Positions 35,095 to 43,619 are shown, numbered from the stretch's first letter. The stretch: 64,000 nucleotides of DNA from Azospirillum cavernae (GCF_003590795.1 NZ_QYUL01000003.1:1-64000); one strand, 5' to 3'. Notes: generated from the letters alone by a model not told the origin. Made by a program: numbers and translations.

Positions 35095-35970
35095 TCAGGC
35101 GGCGCTTTTCAGGCCGAGGAGTTTGACGGCGTTGTCCTTCAGGATCAGTTGGCGCACCTCGTCCTTGATCGGCAGCTTGTTGAAATCGGCGATCCAGCGA
35201 TCCGGGGTGATGAGCGGGAAGTCGGACCCGAACAGAACCTTGTGCTTCAACAGGCTGTTGGCGTACTGGACCAGGATCGGCGGGAAATATTTCGGCGACC
35301 AGCCCGACAGGTCGATGTAGACGTTCGGCTTGTGGGTCGCCACCGCCAGCGCCTCTTCCTGCCAGGGGAAGGAGGGGTGGGCGAGGATGATCGGCATGTC
35401 GGGGAAATCCGCCGCCACGTCGTCGATGTGCATCGGGTTGGAGTATTTCAGGCGCAGACCCGCGCCGCCCGGCATGCCCGCCCCGATGCCGGTCTGGCCG
35501 GTGTGGAACAGGGCGGGCAGCTTGTGTTCCGCGATGACCTCATAGAGCGGATAGGCCATACGGTCGTTGGGGTAAAAGCCCTGGACGGTCGGGTGGAACT
35601 TGAAGCCGCGCACGCCATACTGTTCGATCAGCTTGCGCGCCTCGCGCACGCCCATTTTGCCGCGCGCCGGGTCGATGCTGGCGAACGGAATCATCACGTC
35701 CTTGTTTTGGGCGACCAGTTCGGCCACCTCGTCGTTGGGGACGCGCGGCATGCCGGTGCAGCATTCGGCGTCCACCGGGAAGATGACGCAAGCCATCTTG
35801 CGCTGGCGGTAATATTCGGCGATTTCCGGGATGCCCGGCTGGCCCAAATCATTCTTGAAGTATTTCGCCTTCGCCTCCTCCATCGCCAACGCCTCTTCCA
35901 GCAGCGGGGCGCGGCAGGATTTTTCGGCGTGGGTGTGGATGTCGATGGCGACGAGTTCGTCGACGTTCAT
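35095..35970 (-). CDS. Amidohydrolase-2 family protein, candidate 4-hydroxyphenyl-beta-ketoacyl-CoA hydrolase
   Basis: 291 residues, TIM-barrel amidohydrolase. Metal-site segments are AIDIHTHAEKSC (HxH, about residue 10), GFKFHPTVQGFYPND, PALFHTGQTGIG and ILAHPSFPWQ, with the catalytic Asp in VLFGSDFPLITP. The family also contains decarboxylases and the enzyme that cleaves the beta-ketoacyl-CoA of ferulate in the Agrobacterium CoA-dependent pathway. Together with fcs, an enoyl-CoA hydratase and an SDR in the same cluster, that last role is the best guess. It is divergent from MarR. Confidence 0.82.
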   Translation of the reverse strand: MNVDELVAIDIHTHAEKSCRAPLLEEALAMEEAKAKYFKNDLGQPGIPEIAEYYRQRKMACVIFPVDAECCTGMPRVPNDEVAELVAQNKDVMIPFASIDPARGKMGVREARKLIEQYGVRGFKFHPTVQGFYPNDRMAYPLYEVIAEHKLPALFHTGQTGIGAGMPGGAGLRLKYSNPMHIDDVAADFPDMPIILAHPSFPWQEEALAVATHKPNVYIDLSGWSPKYFPPILVQYANSLLKHKVLFGSDFPLITPDRWIADFNKLPIKDEVRQLILKDNAVKLLGLKSAA

Positions 35971-36070
35971 GGTGGGGTCTCCGGCCTTCCGGCTCTGGGA
36001 TGGTTCAGGATGATGGTGGGCGCTGCGGTTGACACTGTGTCGTCAGGCGGAAAATCATCTTCTAATGACT

Positions 36071-36092
36071 ATAATGTATAATAACATTTATG
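36071..36092 (+). promoter_or_regulatory. Shared hydroxycinnamate-region operator, site C
   Basis: In the amidohydrolase/marR divergent promoter. AATAACATTTATG (36080-36092) matches the common motif with one base fewer in the centre, and sits inside the dyad ATAATGT-ATAATA-ACATTTAT (36071-36091). Confidence 0.6.
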
Positions 36093-36158
36093 GCGATACC
36101 ATATCGCGGCGGCCTCTGTTACGATCACCGCTTGTTTCCAAACCAGAGTCGCAAAGCA

Positions 36159-36782
36159 ATGACCGACAGCCGCCCAACCCGTTCCACCGCACGCCGCACG
36201 CCCGTCTCGTCAACGACCAGCGCCGAGCCGGACGGCGAGACGGCGATCGATTACGGCGTGCTGGGCGAATCGGTGGGCTTTTTGCTGAAGCGGGCGCAGA
36301 TGGCGGTTTTCGCCGACTTCATCGCGACCTTCGCCGCCGCCGACATCCGACCGGCGCAATTTTCGGTTCTGGTCATCGTCGGGCGGAATCCCGGACTGAA
36401 GCAATCGCAGGTCAGCGCCGCGCTCAGCATCAAGCGCACCAACTTCGTGCCGCTGCTTGATTCCCTGGAGGATCGCGGGCTGGTCAAGCGCAAGATGGCG
36501 GCGATGGATCGCCGGTCTCACGCGCTGCATCTGACGCCCAAGGGCGCGGCGTTGCTGAAGGAGCTGAGCCTGTTGTGGGAGCAGCATGAACAGCGGATTC
36601 AGGACAAGCTGGGCGGCGATGGCCGGACGCAATTGTTGACGCTGCTGACCGGCCTTGAGGGATTCGGCGGCGCGGCTGGCCTGGACGAGGCCGATCTCGT
36701 CGAACTGCCGCCGCCCACGGCCAAGCCGCGCGGGCGACGGGCGGCCAAACCCGCCGCCAAATCCGCTGCCGAGCCGGCCTGA
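36159..36782 (+). CDS. MarR-family regulator, probable hydroxycinnamoyl-CoA-responsive repressor
   Basis: 207 residues. The winged HTH is at about 70-140: FSVLVIVGRNPGLKQSQVSA, then IKRTNFVPLLDSLEDRGLVK, with the wing KMAAMDRRSHALHLTPKG. Both ends are extended: a Thr/Ser-rich N-terminus and a basic, Ala/Pro/Lys-rich C-terminal tail. MarR proteins in this setting (FerC, CouR, HcaR) repress hydroxycinnamate genes until they bind the CoA thioester. The start at 36159 begins a normal protein; the frame is open to 36090. Confidence 0.88.
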   Translation: MTDSRPTRSTARRTPVSSTTSAEPDGETAIDYGVLGESVGFLLKRAQMAVFADFIATFAAADIRPAQFSVLVIVGRNPGLKQSQVSAALSIKRTNFVPLLDSLEDRGLVKRKMAAMDRRSHALHLTPKGAALLKELSLLWEQHEQRIQDKLGGDGRTQLLTLLTGLEGFGGAAGLDEADLVELPPPTAKPRGRRAAKPAAKSAAEPA

Positions 36783-36789
36783 CCCACGT

Positions 36790-37551
36790 TCAGCGCGGCG
36801 GCAGCCGCAACGCGCCGTCCAGCCGGATGACCTCGCCGTTCAAGGCCGGGTTGGCGACGCAATGCGCCACCAGATCGGCGAACTCCTCCGGTTTGCCCAA
36901 CCGCTTGGGGAAGGGGATCGAGGCGCCAAGGCTGGCCTGAACCTCGTCCGGCAAATTGCGCATCATCGGGGTTAGGAACAGGCCGGGGGCGATGGCCAGC
37001 ACGCGAATGCCGAACTGCGCCAACTCGCGGGCGGCGGGCAGGGTCAGGGACGCGATGCCGCCCTTCGACGCGGCGTAGGCGGCTTGCCCGACCTGCCCCT
37101 CGAACGCGGCGACCGAGGCGGTGGAGACGACGACGCCGCGCTCCCCATCGGCCAACGGGTCGAGCGTCGCCATGTCATTGGCGGCCAACCGCAGCATGTT
37201 GAAGCTGCCGATCAAATTGACCTGGACGACGCGGGCGAAATCCTCCAGCGGCTGCGGCCCGTCGCGGCCCAAAATCCGCTTGGCGACGCCGATGCCCGCG
37301 CAATTGACCAGGATGCGGGCCGGGCCATGGGCCTCGCGCGCCGTCGCCAACGCCGCGATGGCGCCGTTCGGGTCGGTGACGTCGCAGGCGACGCCGACGC
37401 CGTCCAGCTCCGCCGCCACCGCGCGGGCGGCGTCGGCGTTGACGTCAAACACCGCGACCTTGGCCCCGGCGGCGGCCAGCGCGCGGGCCGTCGCCGCGCC
37501 CAAACCCGACCCGCCGCCGGTGACGATGGCGGCCTGTCCCTGGATGTTCAT
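36790..37551 (-). CDS. SDR-family 3-hydroxyacyl-CoA dehydrogenase (type II / HSD10-like)
   Basis: 253 residues. NAD-binding TGGGSGLGAATA, NCAGIG, catalytic Ser in VVVSTASVAAFEGQVG and the YAASKGG Tyr/Lys pair are all present; PGLFLTPMM and the C-terminal GEVIRLDGALRL match the HSD17B10 group. In this cluster it would oxidise 3-hydroxy-3-arylpropanoyl-CoA to the beta-keto thioester. It is 31 bases downstream of the enoyl-CoA hydratase gene on the same strand. Confidence 0.9.
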   Translation of the reverse strand: MNIQGQAAIVTGGGSGLGAATARALAAAGAKVAVFDVNADAARAVAAELDGVGVACDVTDPNGAIAALATAREAHGPARILVNCAGIGVAKRILGRDGPQPLEDFARVVQVNLIGSFNMLRLAANDMATLDPLADGERGVVVSTASVAAFEGQVGQAAYAASKGGIASLTLPAARELAQFGIRVLAIAPGLFLTPMMRNLPDEVQASLGASIPFPKRLGKPEEFADLVAHCVANPALNGEVIRLDGALRLPPR

Positions 37552-37582
37552 GATGCGCTGTCCTTTCCGTTGCGCCGGATGG

Positions 37583-38386
37583 TCAGAATTCGGTGACTTT
37601 CTTGGCGCGCTTTTCCAGGAAGGCGCGCAGCCGGTCCTTGGCGTCGTCGCTGCCCTGGGCGACGGCGGCCATCAGCGCCTCCATCATGAAGCCCTGGCGG
37701 GGGTCGGCCTCGGCGATACGGGGCAGGGCGTGGATGACGGCGAAGTTGGTGATCGGCGCGTTCGCCGCGATCTTTCCGGCCAATTCCAGCGCCTTGCTCA
37801 GCCCGTCGCCCGGCTCCACCAGATATTGGGCGAGGCCCATGGCGTAGGCGGCCTCGGCGTCATGAACGCGCCCGGTCAGCATCATGTCGGCCATCCGCGA
37901 CACGCCAATCAAGCGCGGCAAGCGGATGGAGCCGCCGCCGCCGACGAAGATGCCGCGCTGGCCCTCGGGCAAGGCGAAATAGGCCCCGCGCTCGGCGACG
38001 CGGATGTGGGTGGCGCAGGCCAACTCCAGCCCGCCGCCGACGACGGCCCCCTTCAGGACCGAGACCACCGGGACGCGCCCGAACTCGATCCGCTCGAACA
38101 CCCGGTGCCACATCATGGAGTGGGTCACGCCCTCCACCGTGCTGCGCTCCGACAATTCCGACAGGTCCAGCCCGGCGGAAAAATTGTCGCCGTCGGTGGC
38201 CAGCACCACCGCCTTCACGCTGTCCGGCAGGGCGGCGAAGAAGGCTTCCAAGCCCAGGATGGCCTCGTCGTTCAGCGCGTTGCGCTTTTCCGGGCGGTCC
38301 AGCCGCAAGATGGCGACCGCGCCGCTCTGTTCGGCGCGCAGGGAGGCGGGCAGAATGCCGGTCAGGATTGGCTCGGTCGGGGGCAT
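37583..38386 (-). CDS. Enoyl-CoA hydratase/isomerase family protein (hydroxycinnamoyl-CoA hydratase candidate)
   Basis: 267 residues, crotonase fold. The oxyanion-hole segments are FSAGLDLSEL (about residue 88) and KGAVVGGGLELACATHIRVA; GGGGSIRLPRLIGVSRMADM follows. The usual catalytic Glu pair is partly replaced (the first position lies in GGGLELA, the second in LPEGQRGIFVGGG). It would hydrate feruloyl- or coumaroyl-CoA. First gene of a two-gene unit with the SDR, with the shared operator 40 bases before its ATG. Confidence 0.88.
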   Translation of the reverse strand: MPPTEPILTGILPASLRAEQSGAVAILRLDRPEKRNALNDEAILGLEAFFAALPDSVKAVVLATDGDNFSAGLDLSELSERSTVEGVTHSMMWHRVFERIEFGRVPVVSVLKGAVVGGGLELACATHIRVAERGAYFALPEGQRGIFVGGGGSIRLPRLIGVSRMADMMLTGRVHDAEAAYAMGLAQYLVEPGDGLSKALELAGKIAANAPITNFAVIHALPRIAEADPRQGFMMEALMAAVAQGSDDAKDRLRAFLEKRAKKVTEF

Positions 38387-38425
38387 GGCGTCACCACTTA
38401 ATTCTTCGGAATGATGGTTATAGCC

Positions 38426-38438
38426 AATAACAGTTTAT
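38426..38438. promoter_or_regulatory. Shared hydroxycinnamate-region operator, site D
   Basis: AATAACAGTTTAT, 40 bases upstream of the enoyl-CoA hydratase ATG. A second half-site, GTTAT at 38417-38421, makes an additional dyad with the ATAAC of the motif. Confidence 0.62.
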
Positions 38439-38502
38439 GGGACGTCGGTCAACCACCCCATGCGAACCGCAAGGGGGGGTAAAGCCAGCACAGCGCACGC
38501 AA

Positions 38503-38532
38503 GCGCGGCGCGGAGGTTGATCCGCGCCGCGC
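38503..38532 (-). terminator. Strong GC hairpin at the end of the biotin-transport operon
   Basis: An 11-bp perfect stem, GCGCGGCGCGG / CCGCGCCGCGC, with an eight-base loop, begins six bases past the MFS stop. The T-run is weak on the minus strand (TTGCG), and is better on the plus strand (GTTTTC), so termination efficiency is uncertain. Confidence 0.6.
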
Positions 38533-38538
38533 GTGTTT

Positions 38539-39777
38539 TCACTTGGTTTCCGACAGACGGTCGATCTGGCGCAGGGCTGGAAAGCGCCACGCCCAGACGA
38601 CGGCCAGACCGACCGCGCCGACGCCGCCCGCCACGACAGCCGGAACCGCGCCAATGGCCGCCGCCGCCGCGCCGGATTCAAACTCGCCCAACTGGTTCGA
38701 CGCGCCGATGAACAGCGACGCCACCGCGCCGACCCGCCCGCGCATGTCGTCGGGGGTGGACAGTTGGATCAGGGTTTGGCGCACGAACATGCTGACTTGA
38801 TCGGTCGCGCCCACCGCCAGCAGGGCGATGAAGGACAGGACCGGGTCGGCGGACAGCCCAAACAGGATGGTCGCCACGCCGAACCCGGCCACCGCGATCA
38901 GCATCCAACGCCCGGCGTGGCGCCGCACCCCCCAACGGGTGATCGCCACCGCCATCACCAGCGCCCCCAACGCAGGCGCGCTGCGCAGCAGCCCCAACCC
39001 CCAGGGGCCGACATGCAGAATGTCGCGGGCGTAGATCGGCAGCAGCGCCGTCGCCCCGCCCAGCAGCACGGCGAACAGGTCGAGCGAGATGGCGCCGAGG
39101 ATTTCCGGGCGGCTGCGGATGAAGGCCGCCCCGGCCAGCAGCGTGGACCAGCTCATCGACCGGCGGACCATGGTGACGGGGCGCGGGCGGGTGGCCAGGA
39201 TCAACAGAACCGCGACCAGCAGCATCGCCGCGCTGACGCCATAGACCACCGCTGGCCCCGCGATGTAGAGCAACCCGCCCAGCGCCGGGCCGGAGATTTG
39301 CGCGACCTGGACGCCCGACGATTGCCAGGCGACGGCGTTGGGCAGATCCTCCAACGGCACCGTGGCCGACAGCAGGGCTTGGTTGGCCGGTCCCTCGAAC
39401 GCCTTGGCCACGCCAATCAGCGCCACGGTGGCGAAGATCGCCGTCGGCGACAGGGCGCCGACCAGCGTCGCCGCGAACAGCCCGGCCACCGCCACGCATT
39501 CGGTGGTCAACGCGCCGAAGAGGATGCGTTTGCGGTCGTGGCTGTCCACCACATGCCCGGCGAACAGCGCCAGCGCCAGCGACGGCAAGAACTGGAACAG
39601 CCCGACCAGCCCCAGATCCAGCGGGTCGCTGGTCATGTCGTAGATTTGCCAACCGACGGCGACCACCTGCATTTGGATCGCCAGCATCGAGCAGACGCGC
39701 GCGGTCCAGAACAGGGCGAAGGCCCGGTGACGGAAGGCCGAGCGAAAGGCGCTCCCGGACTGGGAAACAGCGGTCAT
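38539..39777 (-). CDS. MFS transporter (EntS/MFS_3-type)
   Basis: 412 residues with about 12 membrane helices. The loop 2-3 motif is GHVVDSHDRKRILFGALT, and GPANQALLSATVPLEDLPNA is typical of the enterobactin-exporter-like MFS_3 group. Its ATG overlaps the thiolase stop by four bases, so it is the last gene of the bioM-bioN-bioY-ligase-thiolase operon. A substrate related to that operon, imported or exported, is likely but not shown. Confidence 0.85.
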   Translation of the reverse strand: MTAVSQSGSAFRSAFRHRAFALFWTARVCSMLAIQMQVVAVGWQIYDMTSDPLDLGLVGLFQFLPSLALALFAGHVVDSHDRKRILFGALTTECVAVAGLFAATLVGALSPTAIFATVALIGVAKAFEGPANQALLSATVPLEDLPNAVAWQSSGVQVAQISGPALGGLLYIAGPAVVYGVSAAMLLVAVLLILATRPRPVTMVRRSMSWSTLLAGAAFIRSRPEILGAISLDLFAVLLGGATALLPIYARDILHVGPWGLGLLRSAPALGALVMAVAITRWGVRRHAGRWMLIAVAGFGVATILFGLSADPVLSFIALLAVGATDQVSMFVRQTLIQLSTPDDMRGRVGAVASLFIGASNQLGEFESGAAAAAIGAVPAVVAGGVGAVGLAVVWAWRFPALRQIDRLSETK

Positions 39778-40946
39778 GGAATCGGTTCCACCAAGGTTGC
39801 CAGCCCCAGGCCGCCGCCGATGCCCAGCGTGGCCAAGCCGCGTCGGGGCCGCGCTGAGCCGGTTGGGGTGAGGATTTCGGAAAACAGCCGGGTCATCAAA
39901 ATGGCCCCCGACGCGCCATAGGGGTGGCCGAGCGCCAGCGCCCCGCCGCCGACGCAGACGCGCGCCTCGTCCACGCCCAGCGCGTCGAGGCTGGCCAGCA
40001 CTTGCGCGGCGAACGCCTCGTTGAACTCGATCAAATCGATGTCGGCGACGCTCAAGCCCGGATGGCGGGCCAACAGCTTTTTCACCGCCGGGATCGGCCC
40101 GGTTCCCAACAGTTTGGGATCGACGCCCGCCGCCTGGGAATCGACGACCCACAGGCCGCGCGTCAGGCCCAGCGCCCGGAATTTTCGTTCCGAAACGACA
40201 ACGACCACCGCCGCGCCGTCGTTCACCGGGCAGGCGTTGCCCGCCGTGACGCTGCCGCCGTCGCGGAAGACCGGGGGCAGGCTGGCCAGCTTGGCGAGGC
40301 TGCTGTCGGCGCGTGGGCACTCGTCACGGTCGATGATCCGCCCGTCGGGCAGGATCATCGGGACCATTTCGCGTGCGAAACGACCGGCCTCTTGCGCGGC
40401 GACCGCCTTGCGGTGGCTGGCCAGGGCGTAGGAATCTTGGCGGTCCCGGCTGATTCCATAGGCGGCGGCGACGTTTTCGGCGGCCTCGCCCATCGACGGA
40501 TCGCCGACGCAGTCGGGCGCGAAGCGGGCGCGGTCGTAAAAGACCGGGCTGCGGTAGAGGCTGGTCGGTTTGGCGACGCGCCAGGGCGCGGTGCTGACGC
40601 TCTCCACCCCGCCCGCCAGAAAGACGTCCCCAGCCCCCGCCTGGATCAACCGGGCGGCGAGGTTGATCGCCTCCAGCCCCGATCCGCATTGGCGGTCCAC
40701 CGTCACCCCCGGCACGGAGACCGGCAGCCCGGCGGCCAGCGCCGACAGCCGGGCGACGTTGCCGCCGGGACCGACGGCGTTGCCCAACAGCACGTCGTCG
40801 ACCTCCGCCCCATCCAGACCGGCGTCCGCCAGGACGGCGCGGATCACCGGAGCGGCCAACGCCTCGACTGGCAATTCCCGCAGGCTGCCGCCGACGCGCC
40901 CGACCGGGCTGCGGCGCGCGGCGACGATGATGGCGCGGTCGCTCAC
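39774..40946 (-). CDS. Thiolase-family protein lacking the C-terminal catalytic Cys (YhfS-like)
   Basis: 390 residues, normal thiolase length. The nucleophile Cys is present in VDRQCGSGLEAI, NEAF in FNEAFAAQVLAS and the His in ALGHPYGASGAI. The final motif, which normally reads CIGGG, is GIGGG (GLATLGIGGGLGLA), so the acid/base Cys is replaced by Gly; the DNA codon is GGC. GNACPVNDGAA also differs from the usual GNASGINDGAA. The GTG start overlaps the ligase stop. Gene order with bioY and an AMP ligase parallels Bacillus yhfU-yhfT-yhfS. Confidence 0.87.
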   Translation of the reverse strand: MSDRAIIVAARRSPVGRVGGSLRELPVEALAAPVIRAVLADAGLDGAEVDDVLLGNAVGPGGNVARLSALAAGLPVSVPGVTVDRQCGSGLEAINLAARLIQAGAGDVFLAGGVESVSTAPWRVAKPTSLYRSPVFYDRARFAPDCVGDPSMGEAAENVAAAYGISRDRQDSYALASHRKAVAAQEAGRFAREMVPMILPDGRIIDRDECPRADSSLAKLASLPPVFRDGGSVTAGNACPVNDGAAVVVVVSERKFRALGLTRGLWVVDSQAAGVDPKLLGTGPIPAVKKLLARHPGLSVADIDLIEFNEAFAAQVLASLDALGVDEARVCVGGGALALGHPYGASGAILMTRLFSEILTPTGSARPRRGLATLGIGGGLGLATLVEPIP

Positions 40947-42424
40947 GCGATGTCCTCCAAGCCGCCCGCGCGGGCGCGGTCGCGCACGTCGGCGCGGGCG
41001 ATCTTGCCGCTGCCGGTCAGCGGCATGTCGGTCGCCGTGAAGACGCGTCGGGGGGCCTTGTAACCCTCCAGCCGCTCGTGACACCAGGCGCGCAGATCGG
41101 CGGACGACGCGCGGTCGGCGCCACGCCACCACAGCACGGCGGACACCGCGTCGCCCCAATAGGGATCGGGCAGGCCGAAGACCACGGCCTCGGCCACCGC
41201 CGGATGGGCGCGCAGGGCGGCTTCGACCTCCGCCGGGTAGACGTTCAGGCCGCCGGAAATCAGCATGTCGCCCGCCCGCCCGATCAACCGCAGCCAACCA
41301 TGCGCGTCGAGCCAACCGTAATCACCGACCGTTCCCCAGCCGTCTTCCGCGCGAAAGCCCGACCCGTCCGACCCGCCGATGTAGCCGTCGCTGAGCATGG
41401 CGCTGCGCACCCAAACCGTGCCGGGCTGGCCTGTGGGAACCGGCTGGCCGTTATCGTCGCGCAAGGACAGCTCCACCCCGTGAAAGGGGCGGCCGACGCT
41501 GTCGGGCGGCGCGCCCTCGCGGGAATCGCGCAGGCTGACGAAGCTCAGCTCCGACGCGCCGTAATATTCCAGAACCACCACGCCGGGGCAGCGGGCGAGC
41601 AGCCGCTCATGCGCGGCGAGGGCGAGCTTGGCCCCGGAGCAGACGACGCGGCGCAGGGCCGGAAAGCGCAAGCCTTGCCGCTCCGCCGCGTCGAGGATGC
41701 CGACCAGCATGGTGGGAACGACGACCAGCGTGGTGATCGCGGCGCCCGGATCGGCCAGCCGCCGCGCGGCGTCGGCGGCGTCGAATCTCGGTTGGACATG
41801 AACGGCGGCCCCGACCGACAGCCCTTCGACCGCGCCATACAGGCCAAGCCCATGGACGAGCGGCCCCGGCACCAGAACGGCGTCGTCGGCGTCGATGCCG
41901 AACTCCGCCCGGCTGGCGTCGAGCGTCGCCAGCCAAGAGCCTTGGTTGCGGATGAAGGCCTTGGGCCGCCCGGTGGTGCCGGAGGTGAAACCGATGAGAA
42001 AGGGCGTGGCCGGATCGACCGGCGGCAGGCTCCAGCCGCCGGGCTGCGCGTCCAGCCACGGGGCGACGCTGGCGTCGTCCAGCAGCAAATCCGGTTGCAG
42101 GGCGGCGAGCGCGCTGGCGCTTTGCTCGGCGCTCCATTTCGGATCCAGCAGGGCGACGACGCCCCTCGCCGCGACGATTCCGAAAAACAGCGCCAGCAAC
42201 TCCGCCCGGTTGCCCAGCCGCAGGGCGACGCGCGGCGGCGCGTCCTTGGCCTGTTTGCCCTTGGCGTGTTTGCCCTTGGCGTGTGTGAGGGCGGCGACGC
42301 CCGCCCCCGCCCGCGTCACGGCGTCGAACAGCGCGCCATAGCTCAGCGGCGCGCCGTCGAAGACCAGGGCGGGGCGATCCGGGGCGCGCGTGGCCGCCTC
42401 GGCGAAGGGGTGGGCGAGGCTCAT
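40943..42424 (-). CDS. AMP-forming acyl-CoA ligase of the biotin-transport operon (YhfT-like)
   Basis: 493 residues, ANL superfamily. P-loop IGFTSGTTGRPKAFI (about 155), YYGASELSFVSL (A5), GDYGWLDAHGWLRLIGR and the C-terminal catalytic Lys in PLTGSGKIARADV are present. Residues about 47-60 carry a Lys-rich tandem repeat (HAKGKHAKGKQAKD) made by a 15-bp DNA repeat, in what is normally a plain loop. It is four bases downstream of bioY. A role in activating a biotin-related or pimelate-like acid is suggested by context only. Confidence 0.87.
   Translation of the reverse strand: MSLAHPFAEAATRAPDRPALVFDGAPLSYGALFDAVTRAGAGVAALTHAKGKHAKGKQAKDAPPRVALRLGNRAELLALFFGIVAARGVVALLDPKWSAEQSASALAALQPDLLLDDASVAPWLDAQPGGWSLPPVDPATPFLIGFTSGTTGRPKAFIRNQGSWLATLDASRAEFGIDADDAVLVPGPLVHGLGLYGAVEGLSVGAAVHVQPRFDAADAARRLADPGAAITTLVVVPTMLVGILDAAERQGLRFPALRRVVCSGAKLALAAHERLLARCPGVVVLEYYGASELSFVSLRDSREGAPPDSVGRPFHGVELSLRDDNGQPVPTGQPGTVWVRSAMLSDGYIGGSDGSGFRAEDGWGTVGDYGWLDAHGWLRLIGRAGDMLISGGLNVYPAEVEAALRAHPAVAEAVVFGLPDPYWGDAVSAVLWWRGADRASSADLRAWCHERLEGYKAPRRVFTATDMPLTGSGKIARADVRDRARAGGLEDIA
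42251..42280. repeat. 15-bp tandem repeat inside the AMP-ligase gene
   Basis: Two adjacent units, CTGTTTGCCCTTGGC and GTGTTTGCCCTTGGC, with partial units on both sides, encode repeated Ala-Lys-Gly-Lys-His/Gln. In-frame expansion. Confidence 0.88.
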
Positions 42425-42428
42425 CGGT

Positions 42429-42980
42429 TCAGGCGTGGGCGGTCGGCAGCACGCCCGCGCGGCGCACGGCGGCGGCGGCGAAGGCGGCGATTCCCGCCTT
42501 GATGAAATCGCCCGGAATGAAGGCCATGACGGCCAGCGCCGCCTTTTCCAACGGCATGCCCGCGACGACCGACAGCCAGGGAATCCCACCGGCGTAGACG
42601 GCCAGGATGCCGCCGATGGCGCAGACGGCGAACAGCCGGATCGGGTTGGCCCCGGTGGCGAAGCGTTCGGCCAGCAGGCCGGTGACGAAGGCCCCGACCG
42701 GGAAGGCCAGGACGAAGCCGCCCGACGGTCCCATCAGAACGCCGACTCCCCCGCGCCCACCGGCCAGCAACGGCAACCCGGCGGCGACCAGCAGCACGAA
42801 CAGCAGCAGCGCCAAGCCGCCGCGCTTGGCCCCCAGCAACGCGCCCGCCAGCATCACCCCCAGCGATTGCGCGGTGATCGGCACGGGCAGGAAGCCCAGC
42901 GGAATGGGTGGAGCCATGCCAAGACCGGCCACCAGGGCGGCGAACAGGGCGCTGAGGACAAGATCGCGGGTGCTCAACAT
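42429..42980 (-). CDS. bioY: Biotin transporter S-component
   Basis: 183 residues with about six membrane helices. The family pattern IPLGFLPVPITAQSLGVML in helix 1-2, LLGAKRGGLALL, GGVGVLMGPSGGFVLAFPVG and FIPGDFIKAGIA at the end identify BioY, the substrate-specific subunit that binds biotin. It lies between bioN and the ligase gene. Confidence 0.94.
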   Translation of the reverse strand: MLSTRDLVLSALFAALVAGLGMAPPIPLGFLPVPITAQSLGVMLAGALLGAKRGGLALLLFVLLVAAGLPLLAGGRGGVGVLMGPSGGFVLAFPVGAFVTGLLAERFATGANPIRLFAVCAIGGILAVYAGGIPWLSVVAGMPLEKAALAVMAFIPGDFIKAGIAAFAAAAVRRAGVLPTAHA

Positions 42981-42995
42981 GGGTCGGGCGAGTCC

Positions 42996-43619
42996 TTATG
43001 TGTGGCGACCGTCGTCGGTCGGGTCATACCCCCGCGCGTCCAGCGCGGCGGTGAGATCATCGGCCAAGCGGAGAATCTTGACCAGCAGCGGAACGAACAG
43101 GGCGGCTATGTTCCGTTCGACGCCCCGCGCCTGTTGCGCCATCCGCACCTCGCGCACCTGTTCGGCCAGCAGCGGAATGAAACGGATGGTCAGGGCCAGC
43201 ATCAGGGCCATTTTCGCCGGGTTGACGCCCAGCGGGCGCAGGGCGGAAAACAACCGCTCGAACAGATCGACCATGTCGGCGACCTTGGTGGTCAGCGTCA
43301 TCAGCGTCGCCAGCAGGATCAGCGCGGCGAAGCGGGTGACGGCGGCCAGCGTCTCCGCCCAGCCGGTTCCGGCCAACAGCGCTTGGCAGCCGAACAGCAG
43401 CGTCAGCATGACCACCGGCGCGCGCAGCTCGCGCAGCACCCGGCCAACCGGCAATTTCGCGGCGACCAGCAGCCCCAGACCCAGCAGCCCGGCGGCCAGC
43501 GCCCCCAGCGCGCCGGGCAGGGCCAGCACGACCAGCGTCGCCGCCAGCAACCCGCCCATCTTCACCCCGGCCCCCAGCCGGTGAACGGCGGAATCCCGGT
43601 GCAGATAGAGACCCAGCAT
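42996..43619 (-). CDS. bioN: ECF transporter T-component (EcfT/BioN)
   Basis: 207 residues with several membrane helices and the coupling helices carrying the Ala-Arg-Gly motifs: MAQQARGVERN and LDARGYDPTDD here. The N-terminus LYLHRDSAVHRLGAGVKMG is typical. It links BioY to the BioM ATPase. The ATG at 43619 overlaps the BioM stop by one base (TGATG). Confidence 0.92.
   Translation of the reverse strand: MLGLYLHRDSAVHRLGAGVKMGGLLAATLVVLALPGALGALAAGLLGLGLLVAAKLPVGRVLRELRAPVVMLTLLFGCQALLAGTGWAETLAAVTRFAALILLATLMTLTTKVADMVDLFERLFSALRPLGVNPAKMALMLALTIRFIPLLAEQVREVRMAQQARGVERNIAALFVPLLVKILRLADDLTAALDARGYDPTDDGRHT

Noticed and set aside
39774..40946. Thiolase as the last step of the hydroxycinnamate pathway
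   Set aside because: It overlaps the ligase gene of the bioMNY operon and is separated from the enoyl-CoA hydratase gene by the MFS gene and a strong hairpin; the amidohydrolase-2 protein fills that step.
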